From Planctomyces sp. (GTDB taxonomy: Bacteria > Planctomycetota > Planctomycetia > Planctomycetales > Planctomycetaceae): a stretch of DNA of 5,825 bases. The notes beneath the pieces were generated by a model, which did no database searches, had not been told where the DNA came from, and worked only from the letters and a program-made list of their open reading frames with translations. This document shows positions 1 through 5,825 of this stretch, one piece after another. The stretch lies in NCBI GenBank assembly GCA_005809115.1, contig SYLK01000113.1:1-5825 (forward strand), given 5' to 3'. Positions within the stretch are counted from its first letter, which is position 1. The number at the start of each line of letters is the position of its first letter. Both the position numbers and the translations under genes were made by a program.

Positions 1-651
1 ATGACAGCTCGCACAATAGTAATCACACCCCAGATCGTCGAGATTCAGATCCAGCATGGCGATCGCGTGAGGTCCGTCGACGCAGACAGGGATCCGCTGC
101 TGCGAGGCCAGCCAACAGATCTCCTTCACCGGCAAGATGCAGGCGGTCGCGGATGTCACGTGACTGACGACCAGCAGCCGGGTCCGGGGCGTGATTTTTT
201 CCGCTATCGCAGCCACCACGCGCCCACTGTCCACTGGCAGCGGCAGCTGAGCCGTGACGAGACGGGCACCGGTTGAATGACATCGGCTGCTCCAGATGTT
301 CCTGACCGCGCCGTATTCGTGGTCTGTCATCAGGACCTCGTCCCCGGGTTTCAGCGTGACACTCGCCGCCACGAGATTCATCGCCAGCGTGGCATTGTCG
401 ACCAGCAGAATTCGCTCCGGCGATGTGTTCAGAAACTGCGCCAGCACACCCGCAGTGTCCTCAAGCAGCTCCTCCATCTCGCGGCAGAAAAACCGCATCG
501 GCTGCTGTTCAAGCCGTTCGGTCCACAGATGCCTTGCCGCGCGGACAGGCTGCGGCGACGGTCCAAAGGAACCATGATTCAGGTAGATCGTGGACGGATC
601 GAGACGCCACAGTTCCCGGAGTTCCGCAACCGCTTTCATTTCGCTGTGCAT
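1..651 (-). CDS. Class V PLP-dependent aminotransferase, isopenicillin N epimerase-like (partial, C-terminus beyond left edge)
   Basis: The reverse strand reads open from the ATG at 651 to base 1 (217 codons, no stop). The protein begins like isopenicillin N epimerase-type members of the class V aminotransferase family (fold type I): YLNHGSFG at residues 23-30, FFCREMEELL at 54-63, DNAT at 85-88 near the cofactor phosphate site, TDHEYGA at 109-115, SHVTSAT at 163-169, and VDGPHA at 191-196, whose Asp192 should pair with the pyridine nitrogen of PLP. The last two residues visible are Cys216-His217. In this family CHK follows, so the Schiff-base lysine should be the next codon, outside the window. 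The family normally has about 380-400 residues, so roughly half is present. It is expected to be cytoplasmic, with no signal peptide. No Shine-Dalgarno is visible before 651 or before the alternative ATG at 639; an in-frame stop lies at 727-729. The family includes epimerases, desulfurases and lyases such as EgtE, so the substrate cannot be assigned. Confidence 0.9.
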   Translation of the reverse strand, partial: MHSEMKAVAELRELWRLDPSTIYLNHGSFGPSPQPVRAARHLWTERLEQQPMRFFCREMEELLEDTAGVLAQFLNTSPERILLVDNATLAMNLVAASVTLKPGDEVLMTDHEYGAVRNIWSSRCHSTGARLVTAQLPLPVDSGRVVAAIAEKITPRTRLLVVSHVTSATACILPVKEICWLASQQRIPVCVDGPHAIAMLDLNLDDLGCDYYCASCH

Positions 652-889
652 GTGTCGCTGTCTGATGATGATCGACGGGGGAGGACCGACGCGACTCTTC
701 GCTGCCGCAGCGGGGAAAACACCGATTCAGCCTGATGCCGCGGCCCCCCGTCACTGTGCAGAAGCGTACCCAGCCCTGATCCCGACTGCCGGAAAACCAC
801 ACCTGTTCACATCGCGCACGCTTCTCCTGACGCCGCGAGCAGCACAGGTTGCTTCCGGCAGCACAGGATGCTTCCGGCCGGATCGTTCG
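652..889. other. Intergenic gap between DUF1501 gene and aminotransferase gene
   Basis: Both flanking genes are on the minus strand. The gap of 238 bases is long for a tight operon, so the aminotransferase may have its own promoter, but I see no convincing -10/-35 pair. I also see no hairpin followed by a T-run downstream of the DUF1501 stop on the minus strand, and no tRNA-like fold. Short open frames crossing this gap continue into the coding strands' antisense and have no recognisable protein sequence. The only clear structure is the tandem repeat at 841-878 and the palindrome TCCGGCCGGA at 873-882. Confidence 0.6.
841..878. repeat. 19-bp tandem repeat, two copies
   Basis: Two head-to-tail copies of a 19-base unit, AGCACAGGTTGCTTCCGGC (841-859) and AGCACAGGATGCTTCCGGC (860-878), differ at one base. 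They lie 12 bases beyond the DUF1501 stop codon, in the 3' region of that gene. Each copy, read on the minus strand, contains a small AGCA-N5-TGCT inverted repeat. The second copy runs into the palindrome TCCGGCCGGA. This could be a simple local duplication or part of a 3'-end structure. No function is implied. Confidence 0.85.
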
Positions 890-2314
890 TCAGATCAGTC
901 CGGGGATGGGATCCGCTTGATAAATGCCCCAGGGACGTCCGGTGGCGTCCTTCCAATGGGCATTGCGATCGATTCCCAGCGCGTGATAGATGGTGGCCGC
1001 AAGATTCTCCGGGGTCTGTTTGCTGTCCACGGGAAACCCGCCGTTCTTGTCGCTGGCACCGATCACTGTTCCGCCGCGGACACCTCCACCGGCGAAAAAC
1101 ACAGATTGAACGGCGCCCCAGTGGTCCCGTCCCGGGAGTTCGTAGAACTGAGGCAGGCGTGTGATTTCAGGGGTGCGTCCGAATTCTCCGGCCATCACGA
1201 TCAGGGTGTCGTCCAGTAGTCCCCGGGCGTCCAGGTCGTCGATCAGTGCAGAAACGGACTGGTCCAGCGGCGGCAGCAGCAGGTTCTTCAGATGATCAAA
1301 CGCGTTTCCATGGGTATCAAAGCCGCCGCGCCCCAGATTCACCTGAACCAGTCCGACGCCCACCTCGACCAGTCGTGCGGCAAGCAGCAGTGAGTAGCCG
1401 AATGTGTTTCGGCCATAGGCATCCAGAGTTTCCGGCGGGTTGCTTTCGACATCGAACGCGGTACGAATCTTCTCCGAAGTCAGCAACGACAGTGCCCCGG
1501 CGCGATACCGGTCGAGACTGGCGACGGCGGCATACTGATCCAGCTTCTGCTGCTGCACTTCGACCAGTCTGAGCAACTGCTCGCGCGCATCAAGCCGCAG
1601 GGGCGAAACGCCGTCGGCGAGGTGCAGGTTCGGGGACTGAAAGTAGTCCGGTGTGGCCTTGTGAGCAGGTCGGCGCTGGTGATCGAAGGAGTTTGGATGG
1701 GCACCGGACCATTGGCTGCCGGGCGAGGCTGTCAGCTGCCAGGGATCGTACTGTGCCCCCATCAGCCCCGCGTTGGTTCCCGGTGTCTCGATCGGATAGG
1801 GCAGGACCGCCGCTCCGGGAAGCAGGTTCCTTCCGGGGACCATCCTTCCGGCGACCGCAGCGATCCCGGGGAAGTCGGTTGCCTGCTGTTTTCGCTGGAA
1901 ACCGGGAGGCAGCTCGCTGCGACCGTTCAGCATCAGGCACGTCGCCTGGATATGTTCGTCCCAGGAATGTGACAAGGACCGCACGAGACCCCATTTGTCG
2001 CTGCGCGCCGCCAGCTTCGGCAAGTGCTCACAGATCACCAGTCCCGGATGCTTTGTCGCAATCGGCTGGAATTCACCCCGGATGTTGTCTTTCGCAGCAG
2101 GCTTCATGTCGAAGCTTTCATGCTGCGCCAGGCCGCCCGTGAGAAAGATGAAAATCACGGATCGCTGGCGCCGCTGCGTCGAAGGCTGTTCTGGCGAGGC
2201 GGCTCGGACGGCGGATACGCCCCCGAGCGACAAACCGAAACTCCCCAGCGTACCGACCTGCAGAAGTTCGCGACGTGAATAAGCCGGATGTGCCGGCACG
2301 GAATTGCGGATCAT
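890..2314 (-). CDS. DUF1501 family protein with Tat signal peptide
   Basis: A complete protein of 474 residues from the ATG at 2314. DUF1501 proteins belong to the alkaline phosphatase/sulfatase-like superfamily, are very abundant in planctomycetes, and have no settled substrate. Seen here: a twin-arginine motif SRRELL at residues 13-18, then a hydrophobic stretch and a likely cleavage site after VRA (residues 35-38), so export through the Tat pathway is expected. Family landmarks are TGGLAQHESFD at 59-69, GGFDTHGN at 330-337, GEFGRTPE at 376-383, GRDHWG at 395-400 and SVFFAGGG at 404-411. The DTH and DHW pairs are likely metal ligands by analogy with the superfamily (inference). The C-terminal part, PENLAATIYHALGID, is also typical. 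An upstream in-frame GTG at 2365 would add 17 residues but has no ribosome site, whereas GGAGG precedes 2314. The gene is divergent from the WD40 gene. No DUF1549/DUF1553 partner, frequent beside such genes, is in the window. Confidence 0.95.
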   Translation of the reverse strand: MIRNSVPAHPAYSRRELLQVGTLGSFGLSLGGVSAVRAASPEQPSTQRRQRSVIFIFLTGGLAQHESFDMKPAAKDNIRGEFQPIATKHPGLVICEHLPKLAARSDKWGLVRSLSHSWDEHIQATCLMLNGRSELPPGFQRKQQATDFPGIAAVAGRMVPGRNLLPGAAVLPYPIETPGTNAGLMGAQYDPWQLTASPGSQWSGAHPNSFDHQRRPAHKATPDYFQSPNLHLADGVSPLRLDAREQLLRLVEVQQQKLDQYAAVASLDRYRAGALSLLTSEKIRTAFDVESNPPETLDAYGRNTFGYSLLLAARLVEVGVGLVQVNLGRGGFDTHGNAFDHLKNLLLPPLDQSVSALIDDLDARGLLDDTLIVMAGEFGRTPEITRLPQFYELPGRDHWGAVQSVFFAGGGVRGGTVIGASDKNGGFPVDSKQTPENLAATIYHALGIDRNAHWKDATGRPWGIYQADPIPGLI

Positions 2315-2325
2315 CTGGCGAAATG

Positions 2326-2330
2326 CCTCC
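2326..2330 (-). promoter_or_regulatory. Ribosome binding site that decides the DUF1501 start
   Basis: On the minus strand GGAGG lies 11 bases upstream of the ATG at 2314. The spacer is slightly long but the motif is perfect. No comparable motif precedes the in-frame GTG at 2365. The shorter start also gives a 12-residue n-region before the twin-arginine motif, as is usual for Tat signals. Confidence 0.65.
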
Positions 2331-2395
2331 CGAGATGCGATCGGCCTGACTGCCCGCCGGACCACGCCCGGTCAGCGGACTCGTACCAAGCCGAG

Positions 2396-2425
2396 AGAAT
2401 ACCCACGTCACGGCACGAGAATCAA
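2396..2425 (-). promoter_or_regulatory. Candidate sigma70-type promoter for the DUF1501 gene
   Basis: On the minus strand TTGATT (2425-2420, 4 of 6 to TTGACA) is followed after 18 bases by TATTCT (2401-2396, 4 of 6 to TATAAT). Transcription would begin near 2389, giving a leader of about 75 bases before the ATG at 2314. It lies upstream of both possible starts. Matches of this quality occur by chance, and planctomycete promoters are poorly defined, so this is only a candidate. Confidence 0.3.
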
Positions 2426-2483
2426 GCAGTCGCCGTCGAGGTCACGAGGAAGCGGGTGGGCCGGCCAGTGGGCGCGGATTGAG

Positions 2484-2512
2484 TTTGCGTCCGCCTCCAG
2501 GGCAGGTATCAT
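2484..2512 (+). promoter_or_regulatory. Weak candidate promoter for the WD40/FG-GAP operon
   Basis: TATCAT at 2507-2512 matches the -10 consensus at 5 of 6 positions. The best -35 at a proper distance is TTTGCG at 2484-2489 (3 of 6, 17-base spacer). Transcription would begin near 2519, inside the inverted repeat at 2515-2532, leaving a leader of about 47 bases before the ATG at 2566. Support is weak because the -35 is poor. Confidence 0.2.
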
Positions 2513-2514
2513 GA

Positions 2515-2532
2515 GCCTGCCTGTCGGCAGGC
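2515..2532. repeat. Perfect 7-bp inverted repeat upstream of the WD40 gene
   Basis: GCCTGCC (2515-2521) and GGCAGGC (2526-2532) are exact reverse complements separated by TGTC. The structure ends 33 bases before the WD40 start codon. No T-run follows, so it is not an intrinsic terminator. A further GGCAGG at 2501-2506 could pair with the same CCTGCC, giving two mutually exclusive pairings. It may be an operator-like dyad, a leader hairpin or chance in GC-rich DNA. Confidence 0.5.
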
Positions 2533-2565
2533 ACGGGACCAGGAGATATTTCGGGGGCACAACCT

Positions 2566-3552
2566 ATGTGGGGCATACAAGTTATACCGGCCGCCCGCCG
2601 GATGCTGCTCTCCTGTCTGCTGCTGACGACGGCACCAGGCGCGAACGGGGATGAGCTGGCCACGCTTGAGGGACACACGAATGTCGTGACATCCGTGAAA
2701 TACACACCGGATGGAAATTCGCTGCTGTCGGGCAGCTGGGATGGCACCGTCAGACTCTGGCAGAGTCGAACCGGGGTACACCTGCGGACCTGGTCACAGT
2801 CAACCGACTGGATCGATGCACTGGCCCTGACTCCGGATGGTGCCGCCTTTCTGGCCGCGAGTGATCGGACAGTCCATCGGTGGAACTGGGCCAGTGGTCA
2901 GCACGAACTGACTGACGACGTTCACCGCCAGTCCAGCAATTCCGCGGTTGCTCTTTCCGATGACGGGCGGCTTCTGGCCTGTGGTTGTCGTGACGCGAGT
3001 GTCACCGTCCGCGAAATCGGGGCTCTTCAGGTCAAATGGCGGTTCAAAACTGGTGACGCGTGGACGAAAAGCATCGCCTTTTCCGCCGATGGCCAGTTGC
3101 TGGCGGCCGGTGACTGGCTGGGACGCATTCGCATCTGGAATCTGCAGGACGGACGCGAACTCCATTCAATCGATGGTCATCCGGGCTCGGTTGTGGCGGC
3201 GCTTCACTTCCATCCGGACGGAACGAAACTGTCATCCGGCGGGTACGACACGGCTATTCATCTGTGGAATGTGTCAAGCGGGGACCGTCTGACGACCTTC
3301 TCCGGGCATCAGGGACTGGTGCTGTCGCTGGCGTTCAGCAGAGACGGAAGTCTGCTGGCTTCGGGTGAGCGGCATGGTCCGGTGAAATTGTGGTCCGTGG
3401 CGGGCGACAAACTGGTCACCACACTGAAGGGGCATCCCGATGGCCGACTTGGTTTCAGTGTCGTTGCTCTGGCTTTTTCTCCGGACGGGCGAGAACTGGC
3501 GTCAGCGGGCTACGACAAGAAGATCAAATTGTGGGAGGTACCTTCACTGTGA
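2566..3552 (+). CDS. Exported stand-alone WD40 repeat protein (seven-bladed beta-propeller)
   Basis: A complete protein of 328 residues consisting of a signal peptide and one WD40 propeller. The N-terminus has RR at 11-12, a hydrophobic stretch at 13-22 (MLLSCLLLTT) and a probable signal peptidase I site after about ANG at 26-28. Cys17 lacks a proper lipobox. Seven repeats can be counted, at about 34-74, 78-117, 118-160, 161-201, 202-244, 246-286 and 287-325. Blades 1, 5, 6 and 7 keep the GH near the start and the [VI]-x-[LI]-W end (TVRLW, AIHLW, PVKLW, KIKLW). Blades 2 and 3 are the most divergent. The protein ends in KLWEV and begins with ELATLEGH, so the N-terminal strand probably closes the last blade. 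WD40 propellers bind proteins and rarely catalyse. The ligand is unknown. A later in-frame ATG at 2602 is possible, but neither start has a strong ribosome site (GGGGG at 2553-2557 before 2566). The stop overlaps the next gene's start. Confidence 0.93.
   Translation: MWGIQVIPAARRMLLSCLLLTTAPGANGDELATLEGHTNVVTSVKYTPDGNSLLSGSWDGTVRLWQSRTGVHLRTWSQSTDWIDALALTPDGAAFLAASDRTVHRWNWASGQHELTDDVHRQSSNSAVALSDDGRLLACGCRDASVTVREIGALQVKWRFKTGDAWTKSIAFSADGQLLAAGDWLGRIRIWNLQDGRELHSIDGHPGSVVAALHFHPDGTKLSSGGYDTAIHLWNVSSGDRLTTFSGHQGLVLSLAFSRDGSLLASGERHGPVKLWSVAGDKLVTTLKGHPDGRLGFSVVALAFSPDGRELASAGYDKKIKLWEVPSL
3534..3539 (+). promoter_or_regulatory. Ribosome binding site for the FG-GAP gene, inside the WD40 gene
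   Basis: GGAGGT ends 12 bases before the ATG at 3552 and lies in the last codons of the WD40 gene (Trp-Glu-Val). Together with the TGATG stop/start overlap it supports starting the downstream gene at 3552 and coupled translation. Trp-Glu-Val is common at the end of WD blades, so the motif could be partly a by-product of coding. Confidence 0.5.
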
Positions 3553-5825
3553 TGACTGAATTCAGACACAAGTCGTGCAGCCGGGCGGTGGATCAGAACT
3601 GTCGGCGGAACTATGCGTTTTCCAGTGCCGCCAGGCGTTCATTGTCTGTGTTTCACCTCTGGTTCAGTCGCCGCGTTTCTCTGCTGGCCCTGACGCTGCT
3701 GGCCCTGACGCTGCTGCCCGGAGCTGCGGCGTACTGTTCCGCCGACGAGACCTGGATCGAGGATTCGTTTGAAGACTTCATCGACGGTCGGCTGGATGCC
3801 GCCGGACAGAATCTGTACGTCTCGTCCGATGGAGCGGTCAGGACGATTCATCGATTCGATCTCAATCAGGACGGATTCATCGACCTCGCATTCAACAGCA
3901 CCCATGACACATTTACGACCATACCCGCGACGGTTGCTGTCGTATCGGGGGCGGACCAGGTCAGCACAGACACTCTGCCGGTGCAGGGCAGCCGCGATGT
4001 GGCGGCCGCCGATCTGAATCAGGATGGATTTACTGATCTGGTGTTCTGCCAGAACCGCAGCGGTGCCCAGCAGGGCCGAAATTCGCTGACGATTTTCTGG
4101 GGAACGGCCGGTGGCTGGTCAGTTCGGCGGAGCACCCGCGGCTTGCCGGTTCACGACGCCAGAAGAATCGCCGTTGCTGATCTCAACGCGGACACCTGGC
4201 CCGACCTCGTGATCCTGAACAAAGCTGCATGGCAGCTGGGGCAGCCGGATGGGGATATCGTCCGGGTTTATTGGGGGGGAGCCGATGGATTTCTGCTGCC
4301 TCGCGTCACCGACACCGGCGTGGCAGGTGCGGTCGATCTCGTTGCGGACGACTTCGACGGCGACGGAGCCAGGGATCTGGTCGTGTCGGCAGCAGGATCC
4401 GGTCTGCACGTCTTCTGGGCTGCGCCCTCGCACGAACCCGCCGCTGACCTGCATCCCGTCATTACGACCGTTCCCGGACCTGTCACGTGCATCACTTCGG
4501 CGGACGTGGATGCCGATACCCGTCCGGACCTGGTTCTGGGCACGGATGAAAACCGTCTGATGATTGTGATGAGTCGGACGGAGCGGTCGTGGGGTGCTCC
4601 GGAGTCTGTGACGGCCCCCGGTGCCGGGCAGATTTCCGCCGGTGATCTCGACCGGGACGGCTTTGTGGACATTGTGGTGACAAAGCTGAGCGCTGGGCGA
4701 GCGGGCGGCGGTGAGCCGGGAGCGACGATCGCCGCCAGTGCGCGGTTCCCCAGCGTCCTGTGGGGCAGCGCCGGAGGTTACAGCGGCGCTGCGACAACAG
4801 AACTGCCGGTGCTCCATGCCGCCGCGACCGCCATGGGCGATCTGAACGCCGACGGGATTCCGGATCTGGCTGTCGCGGTGTACCAGGGAGCGGACCTGTT
4901 TGCGACCGATTCGGTGATCCTGTTCGGCAGCGGCGAGCGGGAATTCACCAACAGTCGGCAGGAGATCCCGACTACGGGTGCCACGGCAGCAGTGATTGTA
5001 CTGCCACAGCCGGATCTGCCGGCCCAGGCCGTTTTCTGCAGCAGTGTCGGTGGCAGTGTCCGTGAGGAAGTCCCGCTTCAGATTTACTGGGGAGAGGCTG
5101 AGGGTTTCAGCGCCGGAAACGTGCTGGAGATACCCTTCACCAGTGGATACGAATCATCTGCGGCTGACCTGAACGGCGACGGTGCGGTGGATCTGGTAGA
5201 ACTCAATTCGGCCCATGGCGGGGCGGATCCGGCCGCAGATCCCACGATGGGCATCAATCTCTTCTGGGGTGGAAAACAGGGTTTTGGCGTCCACAACCGT
5301 ACGATCCTGAGGGAAGAAAACGTCGGGACCAGCAACATCGCGGATCTGAATCGTGACGGATATCTCGACCTGGTCCCGGGGCAGTTTTCGCCCGCAAAGG
5401 GGGCCGGTGAGACACAGGTCATCGTCTATTTTGGCAGCAAAGCGGGATTCCGGCCGGAAAATCGTCAGGCAATCCCGTCAGCCGGCCGGTCACTGGGTTC
5501 GGTGGTGGCGGATTTCGACGGCGATCACTGGCTCGACATCGCTGTGACGTCTTTTCTTGAGGATCGGGTAAGAATTTTCCGGGGCGGTCCGGCGGGATTC
5601 GCGGCGGAGCGGCAGTTCAGCCTGAGGGTGCACAGCGCGATTGACATGGACACGGCGGACCTGAATCGTGACGGTCATCAGGATCTGATCGTCGGCAGCT
5701 ACGCGGACGGAAAGACGCACGAACACGACCTGGGAACCACGATTTTCTGGGGCAGTGACACCGGTTTCAGCCATGCCGGCGCTCAGTGGCTGCCGGGTTT
5801 CACACCCATCGGCCACTGCGTCGCG
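3552..5825 (+). CDS. Large exported FG-GAP/VCBS repeat protein (partial, C-terminus beyond right edge)
   Basis: The frame is open from the ATG at 3552 to the window end (758 codons, no stop). Residues 40-60 form a signal-type segment: RR at 40-41, a Leu/Ala-rich core at 42-55 and a probable cleavage after GAAA (57-60). The n-region of about 40 residues is unusually long. A GTG at 3648 (Val33) would give a more ordinary one, but the ATG at 3552 has both a ribosome site and the TGATG overlap with the WD40 stop. The mature part is an array of FG-GAP/VCBS blades with calcium loops of the form DxNxDGxxDL, starting at residues 103, 154, 210, 267, 318, 365, 430, 539, 598, 654 and 703. Most blades also carry an [FY]-[WF]-G strand, for example 182-184 and 732-734. 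The 109-residue step from 430 to 539 probably hides one blade without a loop. Twelve or more blades exceed one integrin-type seven-bladed propeller. Such proteins bind calcium and act at the cell surface or outside. The ligand is unknown. Confidence 0.92.
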   Translation, partial: MTEFRHKSCSRAVDQNCRRNYAFSSAARRSLSVFHLWFSRRVSLLALTLLALTLLPGAAAYCSADETWIEDSFEDFIDGRLDAAGQNLYVSSDGAVRTIHRFDLNQDGFIDLAFNSTHDTFTTIPATVAVVSGADQVSTDTLPVQGSRDVAAADLNQDGFTDLVFCQNRSGAQQGRNSLTIFWGTAGGWSVRRSTRGLPVHDARRIAVADLNADTWPDLVILNKAAWQLGQPDGDIVRVYWGGADGFLLPRVTDTGVAGAVDLVADDFDGDGARDLVVSAAGSGLHVFWAAPSHEPAADLHPVITTVPGPVTCITSADVDADTRPDLVLGTDENRLMIVMSRTERSWGAPESVTAPGAGQISAGDLDRDGFVDIVVTKLSAGRAGGGEPGATIAASARFPSVLWGSAGGYSGAATTELPVLHAAATAMGDLNADGIPDLAVAVYQGADLFATDSVILFGSGEREFTNSRQEIPTTGATAAVIVLPQPDLPAQAVFCSSVGGSVREEVPLQIYWGEAEGFSAGNVLEIPFTSGYESSAADLNGDGAVDLVELNSAHGGADPAADPTMGINLFWGGKQGFGVHNRTILREENVGTSNIADLNRDGYLDLVPGQFSPAKGAGETQVIVYFGSKAGFRPENRQAIPSAGRSLGSVVADFDGDHWLDIAVTSFLEDRVRIFRGGPAGFAAERQFSLRVHSAIDMDTADLNRDGHQDLIVGSYADGKTHEHDLGTTIFWGSDTGFSHAGAQWLPGFTPIGHCVA
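3681..3710 (+). repeat. Perfect 15-bp in-frame tandem repeat in the signal peptide of the FG-GAP gene
   Basis: CTGCTGGCCCTGACG occurs twice head to tail (3681-3695 and 3696-3710), followed by a partial third copy CTGCTG (3711-3716). Each unit encodes Leu-Leu-Ala-Leu-Thr in the hydrophobic core of the signal peptide (residues 44-53). Gain or loss of a unit keeps the reading frame and would change core length by five residues. Confidence 0.9.

Noticed and set aside
277..735. A 152-codon open frame on the plus strand
   Set aside because: Antisense to the aminotransferase, whose family motifs on the minus strand explain this stretch.
590..1219. A 209-codon open frame on the plus strand
   Set aside because: It starts antisense to the aminotransferase, crosses the gap and ends antisense to the DUF1501 gene. 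The translation resembles no known domain, while both opposite-strand genes are clear.
2515..2532. Intrinsic terminator upstream of the WD40 gene
   Set aside because: The stem is perfect, but no T-run follows on either strand, and it lies between divergent genes rather than at a gene end.
2602..2622. Lipoprotein signal in the WD40 protein around Cys17
   Set aside because: The residues before the cysteine (Leu-Leu-Ser) do not fit a lipobox well, and the hydrophobic stretch continues after the cysteine, as in an ordinary signal peptide.
4119..4817. A 232-codon open frame on the minus strand opposite the FG-GAP gene
   Set aside because: It lies fully antisense to clear FG-GAP repeats, its Arg/Pro/Ser-rich translation has no recognisable motif, and long antisense frames are expected in GC-rich repeat coding DNA.
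3858..5690. DNA-level repeats across the FG-GAP region as a possible CRISPR or repeat array
   Set aside because: The similarity is at protein level (DxNxDG loops), spacing is irregular and the DNA units diverge, so the pattern is fully explained by the coding repeats.

Overview
The window most likely comes from a planctomycete (Planctomycetota). The DNA is GC-rich. A Tat-type DUF1501 protein, a secreted stand-alone WD40 propeller and a large secreted FG-GAP/VCBS propeller protein sit side by side, a combination typical of that phylum. This placement is an inference from gene content, with no rRNA or other marker present.

Left half, minus strand. Positions 1-651 hold the N-terminal 217 residues of a class V (isopenicillin N epimerase-like) PLP aminotransferase. 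It runs off the left edge exactly one codon before the expected catalytic lysine. A non-coding gap of about 240 bases follows, carrying a 19-bp tandem repeat. Positions 890-2314 hold a complete DUF1501 protein with a twin-arginine signal. Its start is best placed at the ATG at 2314, which has a GGAGG upstream, rather than at the GTG at 2365.

Middle, 2315-2565. This is a divergent intergenic region. It has a plausible minus-strand promoter for the DUF1501 gene, a weaker candidate on the plus strand, and a perfect 7-bp inverted repeat with a 4-nt loop upstream of the WD40 gene.

Right half, plus strand. Positions 2566-3552 encode an exported seven-bladed WD40 propeller. Its stop codon overlaps by one base (TGATG) the start of a much larger gene, 3552 to beyond 5825, which encodes an exported protein with at least eleven calcium-loop FG-GAP/VCBS motifs. 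The two form a translationally coupled pair of secreted beta-propellers. All three exported proteins would act outside the cytoplasm, but no substrate or partner can be read from the sequence. The window is mostly ordinary planctomycete gene content. The coupled propeller pair, the DUF1501 gene without its usual cytochrome-type partner, and the small repeats are the points worth a second look.
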